DNA of 64,000 nt from Apostichopus japonicus (lineage: Eukaryota > Echinodermata > Holothuroidea > Aspidochirotida > Stichopodidae), in assembly GCF_037975245.1 (NCBI RefSeq), contig NC_092582.1:17758577-17822576 (forward strand), written 5' to 3'. The notes below the pieces were generated by a model that worked only from the letters and a program-made list of their open reading frames with translations, was not told the DNA's origin and ran no database searches. This document shows, piece by piece, positions 29,903 to 42,400 of the stretch. The position numbers were made by a program, and so were the translations under genes. Numbering within the stretch: position 1 is the first letter of the stretch; the number at the start of each line of letters is the position of its first letter.

Positions 29903-30132
29903 TTACACATTCTATTACACAGGCTCTCTAGTGGATAAGCAGTTTGCTAACAGTTTTATTTCATTTTATAATTTGACTGTAGCAGGATAGAATTTAGCTC
30001 CGAGACTAGATCATTATTAGGATAGGTTAGGTTCAGAAGAGGAATGATGATGTAGTACAAGTGGCAGTGATAATTAATTTTAAACATCACAACCTTATGT
30101 GGTTGTAGTTTTCGACATATGGCGTGAAGGTG

Positions 30133-30294
30133 AAAAAGGTGAGCTGCCGTAACAATTACTTTTCAAAATTTCATCCTTTAGGGAGTATCTTTTGTGATAT
30201 TCTCTCATTAACCAAAAAGGTGAGCTGCCGTAACAATTACTTTTCAAAATTTCATCCTTTAGGGAGTATCTTTTGTGATATTTTCTCATTAACC
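30133..30294 (+). repeat. 81-bp tandem duplication
   Basis: Two head-to-tail copies beginning AAAAAGGTGAGCTGCCG and ending CATTAACC, differing at one position. A recent local duplication. Confidence 0.92.
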
Positions 30295-31358
30295 TGTTGT
30301 ATTCTAATTCTTTGATGATTTTTTTTTACCCCGACGGCGACCACCTTGTACTTCTTTACGTAATCCCTAATTACATACACCCATGCCTCCAGTAAATTAT
30401 AAGCAGCTTAACATTCCTAACATGAACTCAGTCTAACCATCTTTATCGACTTTCTCATGTTATTTTCATCATCCTGAATTTGGTATCCTAAAACTGAAGA
30501 AAATTATAGTGTACATGTAAGTGTTTTTCATACAAGAAATTTTTTAACGGAAAGTAATCAGTGGAAAATACCATATTCAAAGAATAACTGAAACCATGAT
30601 CTACATACAGCACTTTTTTCAAACCCAAACTAGTGGCATTGACATGAATAGCTGTAGAAAGCTGCTGAATCAACTTTGAATTTAACCATAAATAGATTAC
30701 TTGTTTGTCAACGTCAGTTACAATGTATATCACAGATATTTAATTTGATTTGTAGCCTAAGATAGGTGAAGTCACAGTTCAATGATTAAGTATAGAGAAG
30801 TAGCTAATTCCATACTCATTGGTGTAAATCCTTGTCAAGTTAAAAAAAAAAATGCGGAATGATTTGTTTGAAGAATTTTTTAATCACCTAGTGTAATTGA
30901 CTAACAAAATATGTGAAAAAATTTGCATAAAATTTGTCAAAAACACTAATTCAGTTACTCAAAAACTATTTAGTAAGAAAGGAAAGAAAGAAAGCAAAAG
31001 GAAATGAAAAGAAGGGGAAAATACTTACATGAATTTTTGGTATTCAATTTTCTCAAGAATCGTCCATAATCGGTCGGTACTGAGCATTCCGTATTAAGAA
31101 TGAATCACATTTTGAACCAATAACAACCGAGTGTCAGGCTCAAGGCACTCCACAGGCTCCACCTGCTACATTACGCTTTATAACTGTGCGGGCGACACTG
31201 CATCAAACGCAAGCTACATGTTCATTACGAAATACATTACGACAATTTAAAAAACCAGTATAATTCAAAATAATATAAAGATTTTTTACAATTGGGCTTA
31301 CTCCAGTTGCAAAATCTGTTTTACTCTATAATTTTCAAATGTTTTTTGTTTCTGGCAG
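30295..31358. other. Upstream flank of OGG1, first exon not found
   Basis: AT-rich. The acceptor TTTTTTGTTTCTGGCAG precedes 31359, so this is at least partly an OGG1 intron. I looked for the expected exon encoding the SGQxFR segment on the plus strand and did not find it here or with certainty further upstream. Confidence 0.4.
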
Positions 31359-34294
31359 ATGGAAGGAAGTAGAGGCAGGTGTTTGGAGAAGTGTTCTATC
31401 TGGAAGAATCTGGACCTTGAAGCAGTCAGAGGAAGAACTACTTTATCAAGTTCATGATTTATCTGGAGAAAAACTTACAGGGGATGACACTAAATTGTCA
31501 AAATCTGACAAACTTAGGAGAAATCAACTTCCTGAAATGAGTGTAGCAAGTGATAAGTCAGAGAAATACAGCCCAGAAGCAGTGTTGAGGGATTATTTCC
31601 AGTTACACATCTCTTTAAGTCAATTGTATGATAAATGGCAATCTGTTGATAACAATTTTGCTGTAAGAGGAAGCAAATTTCCTGGTGTGAGAATCGTTAG
31701 ACAAGACCCAGTAGAAAATTTGTTTTCATTCATATGTTCCTCAAACAACAACATTTCCAGGATTGCGGGAATGGTCGACAAACTCTGCGTCCGATATGGA
31801 AAACTTGTAGGTACGGTCGGTGGAGAGAAGTGGTACAGCTTTCCAGATCCATCTGCCCTCGCGAAGCAACACACAGAGTCTGAACTGAGAAAATTAGGAT
31901 TTGGTTATAGGGCAAAGTTCATTCACGAGACCGCAAAGATCCTGACGAACGAACGTAAGAGTGATTGGCTGTTTAAATTAAGGGAAGTGTCGTACGATGA
32001 GGCTCATTCTCAGCTACGACAATTGTCTGGTGTCGGGGCTAAGGTAAAAGTACTATTCTAAATTTCTATGTTCTACTTCTTTGCACTGAATTCCTCTGGA
32101 AATAACTAGTACACTATCACGCTGGTACCATGTGGTATAGCCACAAGACCTTATTGGGGCAAAGGGAGCAAGTTGGGATTGGAATGAGTCATATTCATGC
32201 AATGATTAAGTGGCACACTAGCAGAAAAAGTAGTATCCTAGAGGGTCCTCAAACACTTAATCCCCACCCACCCCCCCCACCCTCCATTAATGTGAGAGCA
32301 ATTTTTTGTCTCTACCATTTGGTATTATTGACCTGCTTGGCCAAATTTATTATTGACAATGACACATCTTGATGACAATACATAAGGTCAAAGGTCAAAT
32401 TATATTCTGAAACTATATCAGTTCCAAATGTATTTCTTTTTGTTTCAACTGCATGCTCATCTTGCTGTCTGTAAAATTCTTATATTTGGTCCTGTATCAA
32501 AATCTATTTAAACGATGTTGATGGTTTGTTTAAGTATGTTTTCTGTCTGTTAGGTTGCAGATTGTGTCTGCTTATTCTCACTGGACAAAACTGGTGCCAT
32601 ACCTGTGGACACACATGTGTGGCAGATAGCAAGTCGTGACTACATGCCGGAGCTTAAGACCAAGAAGAGCCTCACTGACAAGATCTACAAAGAAATTGGC
32701 GATTACTTTCGCGAACTGTTTGGCGAATATGCTGGCTGGGCACATTCTGTAAGTTTTAAAGGGATTGTGCCAATTCATTCACTTTTAGTTTACATGAAAA
32801 GGACTTGATAATGGTTTAAACGGTGTGGATTATGAATGTTAACTTAAAACCGGTTGCCTTCTTACATGTAAGTTTGGCTGTTAAGAGTTAAGAGGAATGA
32901 AGGATTTTCCAGGCTTAATATTGCTAGTCAATGCAGTCATCATTCTTCAGAATGGAGCTTGAGACAGAATGAGGATGCGGTCAGTCCAGTTCGCAGCCTG
33001 GATGTATCACTCACAACCTGGGAGAGGGATCTGGGGGGGAAACTTTTGACTGCATTTAGTGTGCAAATGGTGGCATATATCAATTTTTCAAGAAGACCAA
33101 AAAGTAGCTTTTGCCAGGCATGAGACTCTTTCGCGGAAACACGGATTTCAGATTTTTTTTTTTTTTTCATTTTCGCGTTTTTTCTCGTAATTCGCGTTTT
33201 TTATTATTTTTTATTATTATTTTTTTTTATTTTTTTTATTTTTTATTTTTTTTGCCGAACATGCTGGACTGTGAAGGGAAGGAACACCGAATTTGACCAG
33301 TGGTGGAATCAAGTAGCACAAAGCAAGCAAAAAAGCCTTTTTTTGGTTCAAAAAAGCTAATGGATAAATTATACAAGCAGAAATTCCACACTTTTTTGGC
33401 GAGTTACGTGATGTGATAGATTCCATCTAGAGTCCACCATTTTGCATTTAAGCCCTCCTTACCTGACAAAAAAATTCTAAAGGGGAGGGGGACACCCCCT
33501 CCTCTAAAACCCCTCCCCCAGGACGGCGATCGATAAATTTCAGATTTTTTTCCCCCGGCTCAGTCTCATCCCTGTTTTGCAGTAGCATGATTCCCCATGT
33601 GCTGTACAACAGCTTTTTAAAAAGTTATATTGGGGGTCTTAAACAATGTTGGGACTGAATCACTGGCAAGTATTAAATTCCCCCCCCCCCCTTTTTAACA
33701 TAATAGTTACTTATTGTGTTTGACAAATGGTCTGACCATCCACTGGATGGTTGGATATAGTTCTCTGGCTAAGTCTGACTTCAGAAGATGTAGACTAGTA
33801 ACTCCAAATCACCTTGCCAGGTAGCAGCCTAACAAGTTGTACATTCCTGTACTTAATTTATTCAATATGTCTTTGGAAAACAATTGTGCAGTCCAAATAG
33901 CTATTTTCCAGTTTCATAAAGGACTTTATACTCACAAAGGAAATATATCTGAATAGCGGACATAAAGCTTGATCTGTCAAGATCAGAATTTAGGGTACTC
34001 ATTTGTTGTAGTCTAAACTTATACTTCCATAGTCCAGTTCCTTCGGAGATACAACTTACTGTAACAAAACTGTGATTATTCAGAAATATATTTAAAAAAA
34101 AAACCCAACATTTGATGATCACTGTTTCCACTTAATGAAGTTCTCATCTCATTTGAATATTTTCATTCCTGAAGGTTCTTTTTTCTGCCGATCTGAAGAA
34201 ATTTCAAAGTGCCCCAGAAGAAACAAAAGGTGCGTCCCAAGAAGGAGAAATCCCATCACAACCAAAGAAAAAAAAGCGTAAGGGTAAACGTTGA
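31359..34294 (+). CDS. OGG1: 8-oxoguanine DNA glycosylase/lyase, exons 2 to last
   Basis: Three exons in frame: 31359-32043, 32554-32748 and 34175-34294 (TGA 34292-34294), about 332 residues. OGG1 is a bifunctional glycosylase/AP lyase that removes 8-oxoguanine paired with C in base excision repair. Visible hallmarks: RQDPVENLFSFICSSNNNISRI (Asn/Arg contacting the orphan base), GYRAKF, the helix-hairpin-helix LSGVGAK with the Schiff-base Lys, IPVDTHVW with the catalytic Asp and following His, and YAGWAHSVLFSADL. The C-terminus PKKKKRKGKR is a likely nuclear signal. The acceptor phase needs an upstream exon ending in two bases of the Arg codon in FRW. That exon (about 45-60 residues by comparison with the human protein) is missing from my model. 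An extra charged segment precedes the SPEAV helix. Confidence 0.92.
33115..33574 (+). mobile_element. hAT-like element in OGG1 intron, 6-bp TSD
   Basis: 460 bp starting CAGGCATGAGACTC and ending CAGTCTCATCCCTG, flanked by TTTTGC (33109-33114, 33575-33580). Inside are long T runs and the module GGGGAGGGGGACACCCCCTC (about 33481-33500). No coding. Confidence 0.8.
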
Positions 34295-37200
34295 CTTGTG
34301 AAAATTGAGAGATTGTTTCAACAAAATTATTGATTTTACCAAAAATCTGAAATGGTGTTCAGAGGATATTTAGCTAAACGATCAGCGAGTTCAGAACTTA
34401 CGGGTTTTAATTGGCATTGAACCCTGTTTATACCATATGTTCACCGAAAGTATACATTTTGCTCAAAGCTGAAAGAAAGTACTAAGGTCAAATTAAAGTC
34501 AATCATCAGAGGGTTCAGAACTATAATTGGCATTATTTTAAAGTATTTTAAGTGCCATCCTTAGCATCACAAGGGTAATTTTGCAAAACGTTTTGAGAAA
34601 CTTTTTTATTGTATCAGATCATATCAATGGATTCTCGGTGAGAAAGAAATTGGCATGTACGGAGAATCAGTAATTTTATAATTGTGCAGAATCAGGGATT
34701 TGATCTTACAAAATATTTAACTCGACTGACCGAAGATGTCTATTTTATTATGTAGTCTTTATTTGTATCTTGTATAAACTCCCTCTCGCATACTCCCTCC
34801 CCCCAACCCTCCGCCCATGTCCCCCAGTTTTAGCCTCTTGAAGTGAATATTACTGTTAATATTGAAGTTTACTATTATCACAGGGATTTTATAACATATT
34901 TGCAAAGGGATTTAATAAATATGCAAATACCCGTAAATTTTAACAATGAATGAAGTGCATTTGGCTGTTATTTCTCCACAGTCTGCATTAGCTTGCTCAT
35001 TGTCAATTGTTTTAATATTTTTGATTGGGATACCAATATTTTATCAAAAGAGGCTACATCATTTAGCCTGAAACTGGCAATGAGGCCATCGCATTATTGG
35101 TCACACCCAACCCTGCAACGACATGCAAAGCACAGTACGGGGAGGGGGGGGGGAGGGTGCAGGAAACCATCATGCATATAGCTCTAGTCATGTATATACA
35201 ATAAAATTAGAATATAATATTCGACATATTTGTTTTACTTTTTTATTTCGTGCTTTGATTATTTTTTATATAACAGTAGGCATGTTAGACATGGGTATAT
35301 ACGATAGGCAGAAATCAAGGTATAAGCTTTCATGCTTACAAAACATTGCACATTTTAAGTCACAATCATATCCATTTTATGTAAGTGACAGCGAATATAT
35401 AATTTTTTGTGGATTATAACTTTACGACATTGCAATCCCATCACCGTAGTGCATACCCCCCCCCCCCCAGACATTGTAGTGAAAGAGGCACAATGTTATC
35501 ATGAGAAAGTTCAAAGTCTAGCCTTACAGTAAGTTTAAGCCCACAAGGGTTTCCTGATCACTTCCTTTCACATTCCATAACTCTCTGTATTCGCTACATT
35601 TGTTGTATATATGTTGTGAAAAAAACCAAATCAAATAAACGAATACTGTAGTATGAATCTAACCGATAGATAGATCATGAACAAGGATCCCACGAGAAGT
35701 GTGTACAAGTAAACATCTACATTATAGCAATGGAAAACTTTCAAACTTTCCATGCACTGTTCACCCATACTCTATTAAGAGTGACTTGGGGGGGGGGGGG
35801 GGTACTGAGACAGTCTTACTATAACTATCTGGTGTTAAACTAATCAGTGACTTGTCACCATATCGAACTGTTTACCCAGAAGTAGATTGTACAATAGTAT
35901 CCAAACATATTGGGCATGTTACATTTGTAGATATGGAAACCAGCAATTAACTTAAATATCTAAAAAAAAATAATCAATTCAAACACTATCAGGGAATAAT
36001 TCAGCATTCAGATTTTGATAGCAGCTTTGAAGGCTATTAACGTTCCTTTACAAAATACTATTGGTACCTGTGTAAAAAGCGTGCTGTGTACAAAGATACA
36101 TCTTTGAATTTATATAGCAATTCACCCATTTCGCATAGCATTTTGCAAAATTATGCCAGAAAAATTATTCAAGATTGATGATATACTCCATCCTAAGATG
36201 TAATTTTTTTTATGTTTGCAAAAGACAGTATTAATTGCTGCAGTAAAATATTCATTATGTACATGTGCCCTTAAACAGTAGGCAACATTGGACAAAATTT
36301 CAAGTTTATAATATAAGTTTTCAACAGTATTTTCCTAGAGGCTCTGATCATCCATTCTTATTAATTCCATAAATAGAGGGGTTTGGTTCAATTAGACATT
36401 TAAATGTCTCAATAATGCCAACAGCTTTGAGGGTTGACAATAATGTAGATGTTTGAATCTGAACATCATGATTATTATTTGATCAGCGACACAACGACTA
36501 TTTGCTGTAAACGGACGGAGTTCATTGAGGTCGCATGCAAATGTATTACCCTGTGATTGGTTACAGTTGCTTAAACTGCAGTTTTAGTCGTGAGCCACTG
36601 CCAATGCCAGTTGGGGGAGGCTACGTGTTCAGTTTTCCCAACTGACGCCGACGTGACTTAAGACCATAGCCATCAAATTTTAAATTAACTATTCAAACAT
36701 AAATTGGACAGTCAGTTGCATAATTTGTTTCAGGAGCTAAATAAAAAAAATCACCACAGTAAGGGAGATTGGGTATAATAGTTTGAATGGGGACTTCCTA
36801 GAAAAACATTTAACTTCAATCTACTTTAAAAAGCCATCCATACTGTGTCAATGATATTTCACTGCTAACTTTAACATCAACCTCATTATGAAGATGAAAT
36901 GTGGCCCACTGAAGAATATTTGCAAGTAAAGTGCAAATTCTACCAATGATTCAAGTCATTCCAAAACTTGACCAGTGAAAACTTGCATTTCACTGCACAT
37001 CCAGAAATAACATTAAATTTCATCCAATCGAAAGGAACAAAAAAAGATAGCAATTTTCCTAGTAAGCCTGTAATGCCACTCTACCATTCATGCAGCTTTT
37101 GCTCCTCTTTTTGATTATGTAAAAATTTAAATGCGGGTATTATCAATTTTCCACAAGTAGATTTACTCGATTAACTCTTACATGATTCCATCAGTACAGG

Positions 37201-38183
37201 CTGTACTACAGCATTAATGGAACAGACTATAGAGACCAGCCACTGTGAAACACTTAATATTCTCCTGAAAGTCCATCTATTTCATATGGTGCTGTCAAAT
37301 GTTGCTGCAATTTTTTGTTTGAAAACACCAAGTGTACCAAATTGGCTATGGGCCACATTGCTTTTAGTACTGTTCTCTAGCAAGTTTTGACAGAATCTAT
37401 AGATTTGTTTTTCTCAGGGTGACGGGAGTGGGGGGGGGGATGAGGGGAGTAGAACTGGTACTTTTAGTTAGAATAAACTTTAGACTTTGAATAGTATGAA
37501 CACTTTTAACCATCAGTGGGATTGCTATCAAATTCTTTAAAATGCATGATCTCAATGGTGAGCAAGATTATATTAATGTAGGCACAAGACCAACCATCAG
37601 TATTGTTCTATGTGATAAAGATAACTAGCATGAATAAATTCCCTAAATAGCTAAGACAAATGTTATTCACTTTGGGAAATATCACAGATTTAATGTTTAT
37701 TCACACAAGTGGCTGATGACTTGATCAAGTGTAAATATCACATCATTGAGCCAGCCACATGTGCTTCGATTTAGGGTTTTCTTAATTTATTACGTTTACT
37801 TTCTGTAATGGATTTTGCAAATGCTGAATCTAAAATAGTGAACCATTATTAACATGATGGCTTTGGTTTCAGGGTCAACAAGTGTTGTTAACATTCCAAG
37901 CTGAACATACGACAAGAAAGAGAAAGTAAAAGGTAACCTTGTTAGAGAGATGGCACTAACAGTTGAAAACAAAACCTGAAATAGAATATATAATATGCCC
38001 TATATACATCATAACATGTACATGCAAAAAAATAGCCTAATGTTTACCCCCAACAGTAACAGTTGAACTCATAAAAACTTCCTTGCCTAACATGATGCTT
38101 AGTATTTTGTTTCCGAAAATCAATTCATTGCTTTTATAACAGACTTGTTCCATTTTCTAAAGTTATCCTCTATGTTTAACGTA
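34295..38183. other. Between OGG1 and TSC1 (convergent), no gene seen
   Basis: Begins with the OGG1 3' UTR; a candidate AATAAA lies at about 34913. The rest is AT-rich with G runs (35144-35156, 35790-35802, 37431-37439) and a C run (35456-35469). No exon recognised on either strand. Confidence 0.4.
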
Positions 38184-38250
38184 GGGTACGATAATCTCAG
38201 CAGCCTAACCTTTGTTATAATGTTAGGCTTACAAAAACAGTCAGTAGTAG
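38184..38250 (-). repeat. Dispersed repeat, inverted partner of 42645-42728
   Basis: GATAATCTCAGCAGCCTAAC and GTTATAATGTTAGGC...CAGTCAGTAGTAGG reappear as reverse complement at 42645-42728 within a TSC1 intron. Contains an internal short palindrome (CCTAAC...GTTAGG). Confidence 0.7.
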
Positions 38251-39426
38251 GCTAGAAGTAGTAGCAGTAGTACCTCCACAAATAGAATAGTACTAGCCTA
38301 GGCGATATATTGTAGGCCTAGGTTATACCTGGCAGATTTCCTTTTCATATGACGTTTTCTTCACTCTTTTTTTTATATCGCCATTTCTGTTTATTCTGAC
38401 AGTATAAAAGACTGAATTCTGCAACGCGATGTGTGCAAGATTCCATAATGTGTAATGTGCGTGCAGTACATACACAGAGTAATTGCCACGGAGGTTATAA
38501 TATTTATTTCTTGCTAGTTGTGTACACGTACTGCCGGCCAAGATCAGTGGTTGCACGAAGCTTTGCAAGTTTGGCATTAGGTTTAATTCCAGCCGTTCTT
38601 TGAAGTGATCAATTGAGATCTACAAGACTGAACCATTGGATATTAGTCTTATTGCGTTAAAACGGCTGGTTAAAAGAGACTTATGTACTCTGTGATGAAT
38701 GTGACTTAACTTTTCTTTATGCTGCTTTGCTTTGTATGCGAGAAAAGGTTACTGGAGTTCGTCATTAATTTCGGCGAAAATCGGGAAAGTGACATATCTG
38801 GCCAGCAGGGTTCCAGATCATAGTGACATTATGACATCACTGACTTATAAACAATGACAGCTCCTAGACACAACCTGAGACTAGGATATATCTATCAAAC
38901 AGAGAGTTTTTTTTATAATCTGTTTGGGGTAGTTGTTGATTACAACGATCTGTGTCATATAAGCTAAAATAGATGGTTGGGATTGCGTCCCCTTTAAATG
39001 AAATGAAAGCTGTACTTCATTTAGCTGGGAATGGCATGGTCTCCTGCTGTGCTTTCAATTTGTCATATCTCCATCTTTTAGTTAATATCAGACGTGATGC
39101 ATTCAGTAAGCTATACCCATCAAAATATCAACATAAATGTGCACTAATTTACATTACGTGGATACGTTTTGACTATTAATAACATCTCGGAAAACCAGCA
39201 TGATTACTTGCTTCTAAACATCATAAGGTAGTTCATGTAACCACCTAAAAATATAATCCTCGTTCTTGCTTTGCAGACAAAACAATTTACACTTATTACC
39301 CTGGACAAAAACCAAAAAAGCCCCCCCCCCCCAAAAAAAAAAAGGTTTCAACAAATTTCCTCATGCAAATATATATACTACAGGACAAAATTGACTCCAA
39401 AAAATATCATCCGGTCGCAAAATAAC
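38251..39426. other. TSC1 3' flank / 3' UTR
   Basis: Downstream (minus sense) of the TSC1 stop. It includes a polyC/polyA junction at 39320-39345. No separate gene seen. Confidence 0.4.
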
Positions 39427-42400
39427 TTAGCTCTCTTTTTCATGTCGAACTTCAAAGCTGGCATCCATCTCTAAAATTGATGCCAGGCTTTCATCGCCGA
39501 CATGCGAAGTTTCGTCCTCTACTAGCGCCCTCTTTCCCTCGCTTATGTCAATCACCACCGGGGTGGACCCATCACAGTTTTGCTTTTGTTGAAGATGGGT
39601 GGGCTCGATCGAGTGCGGCCAAGATTTACTTCTGCCCACCTCTGAATTTGTGATCTGGTTTCGTGACGACTCGCTATACGATGACCGAACCCTCTGAAAC
39701 GGTGACGACTGACTGAAGTTGATCTTACCCACGGGGGGTGGTATGTCCGATTGAAACCCGTCCGAATGATCGTGCGAACCACTCGCAGACTGACCTCTAC
39801 CGTCACCAGGAAGTGACGTGGCACGCAGTCTCTCAACGGGACTCTTTGCAGAGCTCGTCTTCTGATGAGGTTCTGGAGACCTCGACTGGCACTCTTTCTT
39901 GTCCTCAACGGGACTAATGCTGCTCGGTGAGGGCATTCGACCCTTCACTGGGGTTGATTCCCTTGGTTGCCAGTCCTGGCAATGCCAGCTGGCTCTCCTA
40001 TCGTGCGTGTGGTCTGAGTGACGAGCCTCGTTTCCTTTCAGACTCTCCGCAATCTGTTCAGAGTTGGTTCTTGAATATGGACGGTGTTTTACGCTGTCTT
40101 TAGCCCTAAGCTCCATCAGTTCCTTGGTCAATTTCAGGATGGTGGACTCTTGTTTCTGATTTATCTTTTTCTGCACATTGTATTTACTCTCTATGGCCTG
40201 TTAATAAATATTTCAAAAAGACATTAAAACAATAAATATATAAAAAAATGACAATCTTGAACAATATTTAAACTTAATAATTCATGTAATATAAGTAAGT
40301 ATATTAGTATAATATAAGTGTCATATTTGGCTTTCATAAACCGATCTGAAACTTCCTCACAAACCCGAAGAAAAGCCTTATCATAACAGAAACATTCATG
40401 GTTTCTAAAGAACTAATATTTCAACTGTCATTCATAAAATACTTACAGTTACAGTGTTTACAAGCAAAAGCCACAAGCACACATACACGCAGGTACACAT
40501 ACATACATACATACATGAACATGCCACTGTTGCCTTCAGCATAGAATCGAAAACAGACCAAGAGTGCAACAATAACGCTTACCTCTATTTTACCGTTCGA
40601 CAGACTCTTCACTGTCTCCAGAAATCTCTTTTGTTCTGTGATGGCAACATCCTAGAAAACAGAAACAGAAATGGTCAGTTTATACTCAAAACTACTTTAC
40701 CTCTCACCCTCCCCTCTCCTCTCTCCCCCCCCCCTCCATTCCACCATCACTTCTGGCAACTAAACACTATGCTATATGCTGTATATTGAATATAATGTGT
40801 TATTTCCAGACTTCCTTTCTGTGAACAGTGCTTGTCCCAGAGAGACAGTTAAATGCTCAACAACAACAAAAATGTTATGCCCCAAGCCTGGCAGAAACAT
40901 CAGATAACATTACTACTTTGTTGGTCTTGGCTAAGCTTGTAAAGCTGCTTGCCCTAACCACCTAGATAATTTGATACATCAATACAGTTATTTTGCCAGG
41001 AATCACCTCCACTGTCTGAGCTGTAATGCTATTCGTACGAGTGACTTCAGTTCACATTAAAGAATATGCTATAAGGAGACACTCTGCTGTCCAACCCACT
41101 CTAAACCACAATCCACTCTATAATCTTGCTTAACATTCACACTGTTTTCACACTCACTATCCCATTCACTTTCACTATCCCATTCACTATCCCATTCATA
41201 TTCACTTCCCATTCACTTTCCTATTCACATTCACTATCCCATTCACTTTCCCATTGATATTCACTATCCCATTCACTTCCCTATTCACATTCACTATCCC
41301 ATCCACTTTCCCATTCATATTCACTATCCCATTCACTTCCCTATTCACATTCACTATCCCATTCATATTCACTTCCCTATTCACATTCACTATCCCATTC
41401 ACTTTCCCATTGATATTCACTATCCCATTCACCTCCCTATTCACATTCACTGTCCCATTCACTTTCCCATTCATATTCACTTCCCATTCACTTTCCTATT
41501 CACATTCACTTTCCCATTCATATTCACTTCCCATTCACTTTCCTATTCACATTCACTATCCCATTCACTTTCCCATTGACATTCACTATCCCATTCACTT
41601 CACTATTCACATTCACTATCCCATTCACTTTCCCATTCATATTCACTTTCCCATCCACTATCACATTCACTATCCCATTCGCATTCAATTTCCCATTCAC
41701 TTTCAGTGACAAACCTTGTTGGTTAGACTAGCCTCCAACTCGGTGATTCTCGTCTTAGCTGCATTCAACTGCACCATCTTTTCAGATAACGTTTCCTTCA
41801 TGGCTGCAGAATGACACAATGAGACTTCTATTAAATACACTGCGATCCTCGCCACTTAGAATCTGAGTGGCATAAAACATCCTCACATTCCAACCTCCGT
41901 ATAAAACCACTTGCCTCGAGCAGTTTTTTTTTACTATCCACATAGGGTACACATCCTCTTTCATCTATCTTTAGGCGAGTGTGTCGGAGCTTCAAAAGTG
42001 TTAAAACAATGTACAGATTTGTGGTAGTTCCGACAAAGATGTAATATATACTGTGGGAAAACCTCTTTGACTGTCAGTTTGGCCACTTAGATAAGCCAAC
42101 TTTGAGTGTACAACGGTAAATTGTTGGCAACAAACAGTCGTACATCTGTTGTGATCTAACAAGGCATAATACATTTTAATCTTCAAATCTGACACCATTT
42201 TCATGCTGGTACCCATCAAGATCATTTTTTTGCCCTCAAATGGGAAGTGGGACCCTTAAACCTAGACACATTCTCACAGTCTATGACAAATTGTCTTCCT
42301 TTCTTCAGATAAAAAATATGTCCAAATTTCATGCTTAAGCTGGCCATTTTAGTATACTTGGTACCATTATTAGGTGAAAATAGACTCAAAGTCAACATAT

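Larger units (their letters stand above)
28931..29966 (+). mobile_element. 5'-truncated Penelope-like element with 14-bp TSD
   Basis: TATAATTTGACTGT occurs at 28917-28930 and again at 29967-29980, flanking 1036 bp that carry a GIY-YIG endonuclease domain, a pyrimidine-rich 3' region and a hammerhead-like motif. The reverse transcriptase domain that should precede the endonuclease is missing, as expected for target-primed insertion that stopped early. Confidence 0.85.

Noticed and set aside
29535-29931. Pro/Ser/Leu-rich frames after the PLE domain
   Set aside because: Pyrimidine-rich 3' region of the retroelement; low complexity.
37870-37935. Acceptor-like TTTGGTTTCAG followed by a possible exon
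   Set aside because: The following frames stop quickly and no donor in phase or protein similarity was seen.
41202-41709. Long open frames on both strands (up to 151 codons) of Ile/Phe/Thr/Pro or Val/Asn/Gly repeats
   Set aside because: They are translations of the CATTCAC minisatellite in a TSC1 intron. There is no start context, splice sites or non-repeat sequence.
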